DNA of 33,409 nt, from positions 1-33,409 of the forward strand of contig JAJZZH010000078.1 of assembly GCA_021797675.1 (NCBI GenBank), given 5' to 3'. The notes beneath the pieces are model-generated. The model was not told the origin of the DNA. It searched no databases and was given only the letters and a program-made list of their open reading frames with translations. A program made the translations under genes and the position numbers. Positions 13,415 through 21,460 of this stretch are shown piece by piece. Within the stretch, counting starts at the first letter, position 1, and each line of letters opens with the position of its first letter. Origin of the DNA: Bacillota bacterium. Its GTDB lineage: Bacteria > Bacillota > Sulfobacillia > Sulfobacillales > Sulfobacillaceae.

Positions 13415-13639
13415 TTATCGTGTCGATACCAAACGCCAACCGGCCCAAATCATCGCGGCACCGATCAAGATCGGTCCCAGTCCAGACCACACCAGCCACA
13501 GCCCCACGCCCAAGGGCCACAACCACAAGGGAAAAATCTTGATGATTAGGACCGCGCCGGAGAGTCCCACTCCCACCCCCATCAGCCGCCGGTACAGCCG
13601 TTGCCGAGAGGTGATCCAACCACGCCGGAGAGGTCGCAC
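13415..13639 (-). CDS. Small two-segment membrane protein
   Basis: 74 codons. After a basic N-terminus there are two hydrophobic segments: LMGVGVGLSGAVLIIKIFPL and the Trp/Leu-rich LWPLGVGLWLVW...ILIGAAMIWAGW, ending in a short basic tail. It lies between rpe (79 bp upstream) and spoVM (28 bp downstream), where B. subtilis has thiN. The start is uncertain: GTG/ATG choices at the N-terminus lack a strong ribosome binding site, and Met20 could start a shorter protein. Function unknown; operon position suggests expression with rpe and spoVM. Confidence 0.55.
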   Translation of the reverse strand: MRPLRRGWITSRQRLYRRLMGVGVGLSGAVLIIKIFPLWLWPLGVGLWLVWSGLGPILIGAAMIWAGWRLVSTR

Positions 13640-13717
13640 AACCTCACCTCCTACGCCGTTCGCACGCCTTGCTCACTCCTTCTCAGCGTACGAAGACGAG
13701 AGGCAAAAGGTGTCTTG

Positions 13718-14404
13718 TCACCCCTTGCGCATTTGTTGAATTGCGCTCCCGGGGTCTGCGCTGCCGAAAATTGCTGTGCCGGCCACTAACACGTCGGCTC
13801 CCGCCGATTTCACCAAAGGGGCCGTTTTAAGAGTAATTCCTCCGTCCACCTGGATCAGGGGACGTTGCCGGTCTCCGCGCAATCGCGCCATCCGCCGCAC
13901 CTTATCCACCGCTCGCGGCCAAAAGGCTTGCCCGCCAAAGCCGGGATTAACGCTCATAATCAGCACCAGGTCCAGTTCATCAACCATGTCCACCAGCGCC
14001 TCCACAGGCGTCGCCGGATTCAGCGCCACCCCGGCCAGGGCGCCCGTCTCGTGGATCTGGCCGACCACCCGTTCTAAATGCGGACACGCCTCATAGTGTA
14101 CGGTAAGGCTATCGGCTCCTGCGTCGCGAAATGCCTTGATAAACCGTTCGGGTTCCACCACCATCATATGCACGTCAAAGGGCAACTCAGTCGTCTTTCG
14201 CACCGCCTCGACCACCATCGGTCCGATGGTAATATTTGGTACGAATCGCCCGTCCATGATGTCTAAGTGCAGCCAATCTGCGGTCTGGCTCACACCTACC
14301 ACCGACTCCGCCAACCGTCCGAAGTCGGCGGATAGGAGACTAGGCGCTATCCGTATCCGACGGATGCCCTGTTCATTCTGTGCCATGCTACCGTTTGCCT
14401 CCAT
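13718..14404 (-). CDS. rpe: Ribulose-phosphate 3-epimerase
   Basis: A TIM-barrel of 228 residues (222 from the second Met). Family hallmarks: APSLLSADF, HLDIMDGRFVPN with the metal/catalytic Asp, FDVHMMV, MSVNPGFGGQAF (phosphate loop) and QVDGGI with the second catalytic Asp. It interconverts ribulose-5-phosphate and xylulose-5-phosphate in the pentose phosphate pathway. The ATG at 14404 is nine bases after the rsgA stop but has a weak ribosome binding site; the ATG at 14386 has GGAGG twelve bases upstream and begins nearer to homology, so either may be used. It follows rsgA as in B. subtilis. Confidence 0.95.
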   Translation of the reverse strand: MEANGSMAQNEQGIRRIRIAPSLLSADFGRLAESVVGVSQTADWLHLDIMDGRFVPNITIGPMVVEAVRKTTELPFDVHMMVVEPERFIKAFRDAGADSLTVHYEACPHLERVVGQIHETGALAGVALNPATPVEALVDMVDELDLVLIMSVNPGFGGQAFWPRAVDKVRRMARLRGDRQRPLIQVDGGITLKTAPLVKSAGADVLVAGTAIFGSADPGSAIQQMRKG

Positions 14405-14413
14405 GGTTAATGG

Positions 14414-15265
14414 TTAACGCTTCACCCAATTGGTCAGGATCGTCGTGTAGCTGCGGTAACGAATGCGGTCGACCTCTCCCTGGGCCAGCGCCTGCCGCAC
14501 ACCACACCCGGGCTCTACCAAATGTCGGCAATCTCCAAAACGACAATGATGGCGAGCAAATTCGGGAAAGGCGGCCAGGATATCCTCCGCTCGCTCGACT
14601 TCAAGGGTCAGTGCGGTATACCCGGGGGCGTCGGCCAGCCAAAACTCGCCAACCAGCCATAAACGTACCTGGCGGGTCGTTTCTCGCCCCCGCCCGATCC
14701 GGCTCAATTCTTGGGATTCCAACTTGACCTCGGGCAAAATCGCCGACAACAGACTGGATTTTCCTACTCCGCTCTCACCGGTCAGGATCCAGGTCCCCTG
14801 CCGAGGCGAGGCAATCATCTCGTCAATGCCGACACGGGTGAGCACGGAAACCCGCCAGATCCGGTAGCCGACGTCCCGATACACGTTGGCAAGCTGCTCC
14901 CACGCGTCAACCGGAGTTAAATCCGCCTTATTAAGGACAATCTCGGCACGCATGCCGGAGAGTTCGGCCAACACCAACCGCTTGTCTAACAATTCGCGGT
15001 TGCCTTCTGGGCGGGTCATCGTGTAGACCACCAGCAACCCGGTTACGTTAGCCGCTGGCGGTCGGAGCAAGGTGTTCATCCTCGGCTCGACGGCCGTAAT
15101 CAGGGCCTGCCCGGGATCGGTTGGCATCAGCGCAACCCGGTCACCTACCATGATGCGCCCATGGTCCCGGTGAATGCGTCCGCGAAGATAGCAAAGATAC
15201 CGGGTTCCTTCGTCGGTCACCACGGTGGGTCGGTTGGCCTCCAGGGACACCACCAATCCCCTCAT
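14414..15265 (-). CDS. rsgA: Ribosome small-subunit-dependent GTPase RsgA
   Basis: 283 residues from ATG 15265, chosen because RsgA homology starts there (MRGLVVSLE); a TTG at 15304 would add thirteen residues without a ribosome binding site. An N-terminal OB fold is followed by a circularly permuted GTPase: NKAD (G4) comes before GESGVGKSS (G1) and DAPGY (G3, usually DTPG). A C-terminal zinc site is CRFGDCRHLVEPGCGV with the expected Cys/His ligands. RsgA checks late 30S maturation and leaves on GTP hydrolysis. It is in the usual prkC-rsgA-rpe order and in many Firmicutes its activity is modulated by the neighbouring kinase. Confidence 0.95.
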   Translation of the reverse strand: MRGLVVSLEANRPTVVTDEGTRYLCYLRGRIHRDHGRIMVGDRVALMPTDPGQALITAVEPRMNTLLRPPAANVTGLLVVYTMTRPEGNRELLDKRLVLAELSGMRAEIVLNKADLTPVDAWEQLANVYRDVGYRIWRVSVLTRVGIDEMIASPRQGTWILTGESGVGKSSLLSAILPEVKLESQELSRIGRGRETTRQVRLWLVGEFWLADAPGYTALTLEVERAEDILAAFPEFARHHCRFGDCRHLVEPGCGVRQALAQGEVDRIRYRSYTTILTNWVKR

Positions 15266-15417
15266 CCCCTGCTCGCCGGCTTCCTCGGCGCGGCAGCTGC
15301 CCAAGGCCGATTAATGCGCGATAGCATCGCACCATCACCCCCTCCTAGGTCGGTTTCCGCAAGAGAACCATGCCCTCTTCGTGACCCTGCCGATCCTTTT
15401 GGAGGGCAGTCCATCGG

Positions 15418-17361
15418 CTAAGACGGCGCATTGAGAAACTGGTTTCCCAACGTGTTGTTGGTGCCCACTCCCGGGCCCGGAAATGCCCCAGTAGGGGGAG
15501 CTGACAACATCAGCGGAGTCTGCGGGTGATTATTCAGATAGGGCAACACTTCGGCGCTCGTGCCATACCAAACCACGGGAACCCGGACGCGCATGCCGGG
15601 ATTCACCTGTTGGTAAAACATCTCTTTGTTGCCAGCCTGGTCCTCGACGACTGCTTCAAAGAGGGAGTGGGGCGACGCGTTCTGAGGAATCGTAAAGCGA
15701 GGTGTGTTCTTGTTCTTCGGCAGATGACGACTCTCTGGACTAGGACCATCGGAAACCCACACGCTGACCTGGCTGATCCCGTGCACCGGCTGATACGGCT
15801 TCGGACTCTGGTCGATAATGGTGTTGATCGGTTGCGTGCTATACGAAGCCACCGGAGTTCCCTCGCTCAAATTATCTCGGGCCAGGACGGTAGCCGCCTG
15901 AGAGACCGTCATGCCGACCAAATAGGGCATGACTTGGTGGGCACGAGCACCGTTGGACACCCACAACGTCACCACTTTGCCGTGCGCGATAAGCTGATGC
16001 GGTTGCGGACGCTGGCGAAGCACCACCCCTGGGGGACGGGCCGACGACACCATGACGACCTTATGACGCAGCCGCTCGGCCCGCAAGCCCTGTTCGGCCA
16101 CCGCCATCGGCTGGCCGGAATAGTTGGGCAGACGCAGCTGGATCGGCCCTGAAGAGGTGACTAACTCAACCGCCTGCCCCGCCTTCACCATGCTGCCGGG
16201 TTCAGGAGTCTCTCGCACCACATACCCCTTGGCCCAGCGGTCGGAAGGCGACGTCCCGGCCATGTGCGCCACCAGCCCTTTTTGTCTGAGTTTCCGTTTG
16301 GCGAGCGGTAAGCGGATGCCACGAACATTTGGCACGGCGACCGGCGGAGCGTAAAGCCAATGATAAAAGGCGAGCGCTCCCCCGCCCCCCACCACCAATA
16401 GGACTGCACTCAACCAGAGCCAGATCCGCCGTGGGCGTCGGCGCTGTTCCTCCCGGGCCTTGCTGCGCGAAGGGAGTTGCCCATCTGCCGACGGCACCGG
16501 CACCGGCAACGCGGACGACGGAGCCTCGTCGATGGCCGCCTCGGGATCTAAGATGCGCAACAAATCCGCCCTGAACGCCGAGGCGGTTTGATAGCGGTCG
16601 GCCGGATCCTTGGCTAACGCTCGCGCCACCACCCGGCTGACCGATTCCGGAATCGTGGGGCGGATGCTGCGAACATCGGGGGCCTGATCCTGCAGATGCT
16701 TCAATGCCACCCCAATGGCGCTTTCCCCGTTGAAAGGAAGCCGACCCGTCAGCATCTCGAACAGCACCACACCCAGGGAATAAATATCGGATTGAGGTCC
16801 CACCAGCTTGCCGCGCGCCTGTTCGGGACTGAGATACTGAACCGTTCCCAAAAACGAGCTGGTGTTTACCAGGGTACCGGAAGCGGCGGCATACGCGATC
16901 CCGAAGTCCGTGACTTTGACCGTTTTATCTTCGGCCATCAAAATGTTTTGGGGCTTGATATCCCGGTGAACCAGCTTTTGGCGATGTGCCGCATCCAACC
17001 CGTCCGCCACCTGCTCAGCTATCGCGATGGCTTCGCGCACAGCCAACACTGGCGTGGTATCCAGCGTTTCGCGGAGGGTTCGGCCCTTGATTAACTCCAT
17101 GACGATATAGTGGATGTCAGGTTCTTCCCGGCCGACGTCGAATACCTGGACGACGTGCAGATTGGTCAGTGACGCTGCCGCGCGTGCCTCTTGATGAAAC
17201 CGTCGTATGACATCTGCGTCTTCCGTCCACTGTTGCTTGAGAATCTTCACTGCGACGATTCGACTGAGGGTGAGGTCTCGGGCCCGGTAGACCAGCGACA
17301 TGCCGCCCGTCCCGATGCGTTCCAAGACTTCATACCGTCCAGCTAACACCTTACCTACCAT
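15418..17361 (-). CDS. prkC: PASTA-domain Ser/Thr protein kinase (PrkC/PknB)
   Basis: 647 residues. Kinase domain ~10-270: glycine loop GTGGMSLVYRA (17-27), Lys39 in AVKIL, catalytic HRDIKPQN with Asp134, and DFG at 152-154. A Pro/Ser-rich juxtamembrane linker leads to one membrane segment (~313-333). Outside the cell are three PASTA repeats, beginning near VAVPNVRGIRLP (341), LRLPNYSGQPMA and MPYLVGMTVSQA, which in this family bind muropeptides or lipid II; a ~100-residue Pro-rich extension follows. It senses cell-wall fragments and phosphorylates translation, division and germination targets. The gene starts 17 bp after prpC, its phosphatase. Confidence 0.96.
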   Translation of the reverse strand: MVGKVLAGRYEVLERIGTGGMSLVYRARDLTLSRIVAVKILKQQWTEDADVIRRFHQEARAAASLTNLHVVQVFDVGREEPDIHYIVMELIKGRTLRETLDTTPVLAVREAIAIAEQVADGLDAAHRQKLVHRDIKPQNILMAEDKTVKVTDFGIAYAAASGTLVNTSSFLGTVQYLSPEQARGKLVGPQSDIYSLGVVLFEMLTGRLPFNGESAIGVALKHLQDQAPDVRSIRPTIPESVSRVVARALAKDPADRYQTASAFRADLLRILDPEAAIDEAPSSALPVPVPSADGQLPSRSKAREEQRRRPRRIWLWLSAVLLVVGGGGALAFYHWLYAPPVAVPNVRGIRLPLAKRKLRQKGLVAHMAGTSPSDRWAKGYVVRETPEPGSMVKAGQAVELVTSSGPIQLRLPNYSGQPMAVAEQGLRAERLRHKVVMVSSARPPGVVLRQRPQPHQLIAHGKVVTLWVSNGARAHQVMPYLVGMTVSQAATVLARDNLSEGTPVASYSTQPINTIIDQSPKPYQPVHGISQVSVWVSDGPSPESRHLPKNKNTPRFTIPQNASPHSLFEAVVEDQAGNKEMFYQQVNPGMRVRVPVVWYGTSAEVLPYLNNHPQTPLMLSAPPTGAFPGPGVGTNNTLGNQFLNAPS

Positions 17362-17378
17362 GGCTCACACCAACTCCA

Positions 17379-18134
17379 TCACGATTCCACCATAACCACT
17401 GTAACGTTATCATGTCCGCCCTGCTTCAGCGCTTGTGCAATCAAAGCATCCACGACGGCTTGGCCGGTGAATCGCTCGCAAATGTCGAATAATTGTTCCT
17501 CCGATAAAGCGTTGTATAATCCGTCCGTGCACAGCAACAAACGATCGGACGACGACCAGGCCAGGGCCCGGGAATCGACGCGAACGGTTGCGTACGGACC
17601 CACCGCTCTGGTCAGCACGTGTCGCTGGGGATGGCGCAACGCCTCGTCGGCGCTTATGGAACCCACGCGTTCCATTTCACCCGCCACCGAGTGATCGTCG
17701 GTCAGGCGAAACGCCCCTTGGTGGGTGATGCGGTATGCCCGGGAGTCGCCTACATGGGCAAGCACGAGGCGGGACTGCCACACCACGGCGGCGGTTAACG
17801 TGGTGCCCATTCCGGCCAATTCCGCCCGGTGTGTCGCCTCTTGATGAATGCGAAGATTGGCCTGTTGAATAATCCGCGCGAGCACCTCAGCCTGTTCGCC
17901 GCGGCGAATGGCTTCCTGCAGCACTTCCACCGCCATCGCGCTAGCCTGCCCACCCCCGGGAGCACCTCCGATGCCGTCGGCGACCGCCACCAACAGCCCG
18001 CCGCCCAGTAACCCGGTCGCGATCCAATTATCCTGATTGTCCCTCCGCACCAAACCTTGGTGGGTTCCTCCGAATACGGCTAGGACGACGATCAGCCTCC
18101 TCACGATGGCGCAATTGCCCGCAAGCCGCGTCAA
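17379..18134 (-). CDS. prpC: PP2C-type Ser/Thr phosphatase (PrpC/Stp)
   Basis: 251 residues in the longest frame. PP2C metal-binding motifs are complete: RRDNQDN, VADGIGG, GMGTTL, VGDSRAYR, DDHSV, LLCTDGLY and GGHDNVTVV, with the Asp residues that hold two Mn/Mg ions. It reverses PrkC phosphorylation. The start is unclear: the ATG at 18134 lies 107 bp inside rlmN; homology really begins near residue 17 (AVFGGTHQGLVRRDN). A GTG at 18104 is an alternative, and GAGGAGG sits at its first codons, pointing to a start slightly further in that would have to be non-standard. Order rlmN-prpC-prkC matches B. subtilis. Confidence 0.93.
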   Translation of the reverse strand: MTRLAGNCAIVRRLIVVLAVFGGTHQGLVRRDNQDNWIATGLLGGGLLVAVADGIGGAPGGGQASAMAVEVLQEAIRRGEQAEVLARIIQQANLRIHQEATHRAELAGMGTTLTAAVVWQSRLVLAHVGDSRAYRITHQGAFRLTDDHSVAGEMERVGSISADEALRHPQRHVLTRAVGPYATVRVDSRALAWSSSDRLLLCTDGLYNALSEEQLFDICERFTGQAVVDALIAQALKQGGHDNVTVVMVES

Positions 18135-19161
18135 TGTCTTGCCCCAGTTCTCTACGTATCGTACAAGATATTCCGTGCTGTTGCACTAGATCGCGGAAAG
18201 ATCGCACGCGCGCCATCGGTGACGGTTCATAGGCTTGTTCGGGTACGGGATTCCAGGGAATGAGGTTAACATGGCAGGGCATGGGGGTTGCCGTCAGCAA
18301 GTCGACCAGCTCCCTGGCGGTGCCAGGATCATCATTGACATCTGCCAGCATGGCATATTCAAAACTCACGCGCCGGCCCGTTGTCTCGAAATAGTATCGC
18401 GCCGCCGGCATCAGCTTCGCCAACGGGTAGGCGCGGTTAATCGGCATCAATCGCTGACGCAGGGCGTCATTGGGGGCGTGTAGAGAAACCGCCAGGGTAA
18501 TGGCCAGCTGCTCATCGGCTAGTCGGTAAATGGCTGGCACGACCCCACTCGTTGAAAGCGTAATATGCCGATAGCTCAGGTTGAATCCGGGGGCGGCATG
18601 GACCAATCGGCAAAACCGCAGCACGTGGTCATAATTGTCGAGCGGTTCTCCAATTCCCATCAGGTCAACACGACGCACAGGACCTCCGCCCGGCGCACGG
18701 TTTGCCGCCGCGGCTGCGGCGACCTGGTCCATGATTTCTCCCGCATTCAGATTGCGCACCCGGCCCAAAATCCCCGACGCGCAAAACGTGCAGCCCATAT
18801 TGCATCCGACCTGGGAGGACACGCAGACCGACGTTCCGTAGTCGTGGGGCAAGAGCACGGTCTCGACGCGCTCGCCGTCCGCCAACCGCAACAACAGCTT
18901 CGTCGTCCCGTCCGCGCCTCGCCGCACCCGTTCCTCATCGACCCGACGAAAGGGATAGCGCTCAGCCATGCGTGCTCTGAGGCCCTTGGGCCACACCGCA
19001 ATATCGTCATACGTGCGCGCGTCGTGCCGCCAAATCCATTCAAAGGCCTGCCGCCCTCGATAGCTGGGCTCCCCCAAGGTGCCCAGGGTCTCTGCCCAGG
19101 TTTCCGGAAGCCAGGAGAGCGGCTGATCCAGGTCGTTGACGCCTTTTCGATCACTCATCAC
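18028..19161 (-). CDS. rlmN: Dual-specificity RNA methyltransferase RlmN
   Basis: 377 residues. Radical-SAM cluster motif CNMGCTFC (Cys-x3-Cys-x2-Cys), the SAM-binding MGIGEPLDNYD, and the C-terminal CTIRRELGQDIDAACGQL carrying the methyl-carrying Cys. RlmN makes 2-methyladenosine at A2503 of 23S rRNA and in some tRNAs. The start is GTG at 19161 (ATG next codon) with AAGGAGA five bases upstream, 25 bp after rsmB. The C-terminus is odd: RlmN normally ends soon after GQL, but here a ~28-residue Arg-rich tail continues and overlaps the start region of prpC, as if the original stop was lost. Confidence 0.95.
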   Translation of the reverse strand: MMSDRKGVNDLDQPLSWLPETWAETLGTLGEPSYRGRQAFEWIWRHDARTYDDIAVWPKGLRARMAERYPFRRVDEERVRRGADGTTKLLLRLADGERVETVLLPHDYGTSVCVSSQVGCNMGCTFCASGILGRVRNLNAGEIMDQVAAAAAANRAPGGGPVRRVDLMGIGEPLDNYDHVLRFCRLVHAAPGFNLSYRHITLSTSGVVPAIYRLADEQLAITLAVSLHAPNDALRQRLMPINRAYPLAKLMPAARYYFETTGRRVSFEYAMLADVNDDPGTARELVDLLTATPMPCHVNLIPWNPVPEQAYEPSPMARVRSFRDLVQQHGISCTIRRELGQDIDAACGQLRHREEADRRPSRIRRNPPRFGAEGQSG

Positions 19162-19186
19162 GGTCTCCTTCTCGCCGGCGCTCCGA

Positions 19187-20512
19187 CTAGACCTCCTTAA
19201 TCAGGCGGGCAATGAAAAATCCATCCATACCCAAAGTCCCTGGAACCATTGACAACATCCCGCCGCGGACCAAACCGGCTAATTCCGGCGCCGGCAGATC
19301 CCGGACGGGAAAATCCAAGGCTATCCCCTCCAAGCGAGAGAGTGCCCACTCCATTTGTTCCACGGTTTCTTCCGGCTCCACCGAGCACGTACTATAGATC
19401 AGGGCGCCGCCCGGCTTCAACGCCCGCCAGGCCGCCAGCAGCAACTCACGCTGCAAGCCGGCCAGGACCGTGAGGTCAGCGGCGCGTTTTCTCCACCGGG
19501 CGTCTACCTTACGCCGCAGAACTCCGAGTCCGGTGCAGGGGGCATCCAGGATCACGCGGTCGAAGGCGTTGGGATGCTCTTGTCCGTAATCGCGCGCGTC
19601 GGTGTGCACGACGCTAATCCGTTCCCACAGCCCCGCCCTTTGCGCATTGTGCTGCAGGTCTTCCAGGCGGCGGGCGGACCGGTCGACGGCCACCACCTGA
19701 GCATTGGGCTGCCGCTCCAAGACGTGAAGGGTTTTGCCGCCGCGCCCCGCCGCCAGGTCAAGCACGGCGGCCGCCTGTGCCGGCTCCCCGCCTACCCCGG
19801 ATACGGCCACCCAGGCCACTACCATGCCGCTTTCATCCTGCACCGACACCTCGCCCCGCTGGTAGGGCGCAAACCCTTCCAGCCACAAAGACCCCGTCAC
19901 CCGAATCGCCTCCGGGAGATATCGGGAGGGCTCCGCCACCGTACCCAATGCCGCCAGAGCCCTGAGCACGTCTTGCCGGCTGGTCCGCAAGCGATTGACG
20001 CGAAGCGTCAACGGCGGTATCGCTTGGTCGACGGCCAAAATCGTTTCCAGGTCGCGACCGTAGCGCTGGCGCCAACGCTCGACAATCCACTCCGGGTGAG
20101 AATAGCGCACGCTGAGCGGGAGATTTTGGGGAGGGTGGCCCATTGCGCGCCGCAAGACGGCGTTTACCAGATTGGCGGCGGGTGGCTCAGTTTCCTTCGT
20201 CAACTCCACTGCGGCGTGCACCACGGCATACGCAGGTACTCGGTCGAGGAAGCCCATTTGGAAAAAACCCATCCGCAGAATATCTTGCACGTCGCGGCTC
20301 AAACGGCCACGCACCCACGGCTTCATCCAAGCGTCCAAATAGCGCCGGTGTCGCAGCACCCCGTAGACCATTTGGGTCGCGAGATGCCGATCCGCTAGGC
20401 TCAGCGGTTGGTCCTGAAAGGCTTTGCCCAGGGCCTCATTCACTGCCTCGCCCCGTCGCACGCGCTGCAATGCGGTTAATGCCCGTCTTCGAGCGTGCCC
20501 GGGTCCCGTCAT
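19187..20512 (-). CDS. rsmB: 16S rRNA (cytosine-967-C5)-methyltransferase RsmB
   Basis: 441 residues from the ATG at 20512. A NusB-like RNA-binding domain (1-~130) is fused to a SAM-dependent methyltransferase: DLAAGRGGKTLHVLE (motif I), DAPCTGLG (motif IV Cys, usually PCSG) and STCSVEPEE (motif VI nucleophile Cys). It modifies C967 of 16S rRNA. The start codon overlaps the fmt stop as ATGA and has GGAG nine bases upstream; the frame is open 70 codons further up, but that segment is the fmt gene in another frame. Translational coupling with fmt is therefore likely. Confidence 0.95.
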   Translation of the reverse strand: MTGPGHARRRALTALQRVRRGEAVNEALGKAFQDQPLSLADRHLATQMVYGVLRHRRYLDAWMKPWVRGRLSRDVQDILRMGFFQMGFLDRVPAYAVVHAAVELTKETEPPAANLVNAVLRRAMGHPPQNLPLSVRYSHPEWIVERWRQRYGRDLETILAVDQAIPPLTLRVNRLRTSRQDVLRALAALGTVAEPSRYLPEAIRVTGSLWLEGFAPYQRGEVSVQDESGMVVAWVAVSGVGGEPAQAAAVLDLAAGRGGKTLHVLERQPNAQVVAVDRSARRLEDLQHNAQRAGLWERISVVHTDARDYGQEHPNAFDRVILDAPCTGLGVLRRKVDARWRKRAADLTVLAGLQRELLLAAWRALKPGGALIYSTCSVEPEETVEQMEWALSRLEGIALDFPVRDLPAPELAGLVRGGMLSMVPGTLGMDGFFIARLIKEV

Positions 20513-21417
20513 TTGAGCCGCTCCGGACATCGGCCCCGCAGCCCCCGGCAAAACGCGCCCGGGGTCATCCAAGATTTGCCGGCCGGCCGGATGCGGTCGA
20601 CGTAGAGCGCACCGGTGCCGCAGCCGACGATCCAAGCCTCGCGATCCATGCGTATCACCCCCGCCTCCATCGACAGGTCCAACACCCGCGCCGGTCCGAC
20701 CCCGATCCGAAACGTATCCCACATAGTATAGGCGCCGGGGCGATCGCTCATGCTGCGAATCCGGCGCGCCTCGGCCACGGCGGGCCGCGTCCAGTCAATT
20801 TGGCGCATCGCGGGATCGAACTTGGGAGCATCGGTTGCCCCATCCTCCAGCTGTGGATGCGCGGGCAAGTCGAGCACCTTTGCCCAGCACCGCAGCCAGA
20901 GGTCGCGAGCCAACGCACTCAATCGATCCTCCAAGGTGGTGAACGTATCCTCACCGCGAATTGCCAAGCGCTCCGCGGCCAAAATAGGTCCGGTATCGAT
21001 CCCCGCCTGCATCTCCATTAAGGTCACCCCGGTTTGCTCGTCTCCCGCCCAAATCGCCCAACCAATCGGGTTGGGGCCTCGCCACCGCGGTAACAATGAG
21101 GCATGCAAGTTTACCGCCCGCCGGGGCAAATTCACGAGCCAGGGAGGCAAAATCCTGCCGTAGGCGGCCGTCACGATCACATCAGGGCGATAGGCCATCC
21201 ACTCCGCGCGCAGATCGGCCAACCGTCGGGGCCGGTCAAGCGCTATCTGCTGCGCCAAGGCGTACGCAGACACCGGAGACGGGCGCACGTGATGCCCCCG
21301 ACCTTGAGGACGGTCGGGTTGGCTCACCACCCGCAGTTCGCTGGGGGCCAGAACTTGAACCATGCCCTCCAGCACGCGCACCGCATAGTTTGAGGAGCCC
21401 ATCAACATGACTCGCAT
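20509..21417 (-). CDS. fmt: Methionyl-tRNA formyltransferase
   Basis: 302 residues from the ATG at 21417, which has GGAGGCGG about nine bases upstream; the open frame upstream belongs to the priA end. Rossmann-type N-terminus (MRVMLMGSSNYAVRVLEG), the catalytic Asn-His in NLHASLLPRWRGPNPIGWAI, and the catalytic Asp in GIDTGPIL are all present, followed by a C-terminal OB-fold region binding initiator tRNA. It formylates Met-tRNAi using 10-formyl-THF. In most Firmicutes def (peptide deformylase) precedes fmt; here fmt follows priA after 43 bp and def is absent. Confidence 0.95.
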   Translation of the reverse strand: MRVMLMGSSNYAVRVLEGMVQVLAPSELRVVSQPDRPQGRGHHVRPSPVSAYALAQQIALDRPRRLADLRAEWMAYRPDVIVTAAYGRILPPWLVNLPRRAVNLHASLLPRWRGPNPIGWAIWAGDEQTGVTLMEMQAGIDTGPILAAERLAIRGEDTFTTLEDRLSALARDLWLRCWAKVLDLPAHPQLEDGATDAPKFDPAMRQIDWTRPAVAEARRIRSMSDRPGAYTMWDTFRIGVGPARVLDLSMEAGVIRMDREAWIVGCGTGALYVDRIRPAGKSWMTPGAFCRGLRGRCPERLK

Positions 21418-21460
21418 GACCTTCCGCCTCCCTGTGTGCTGCCCCAACGGCCAACCGGGT

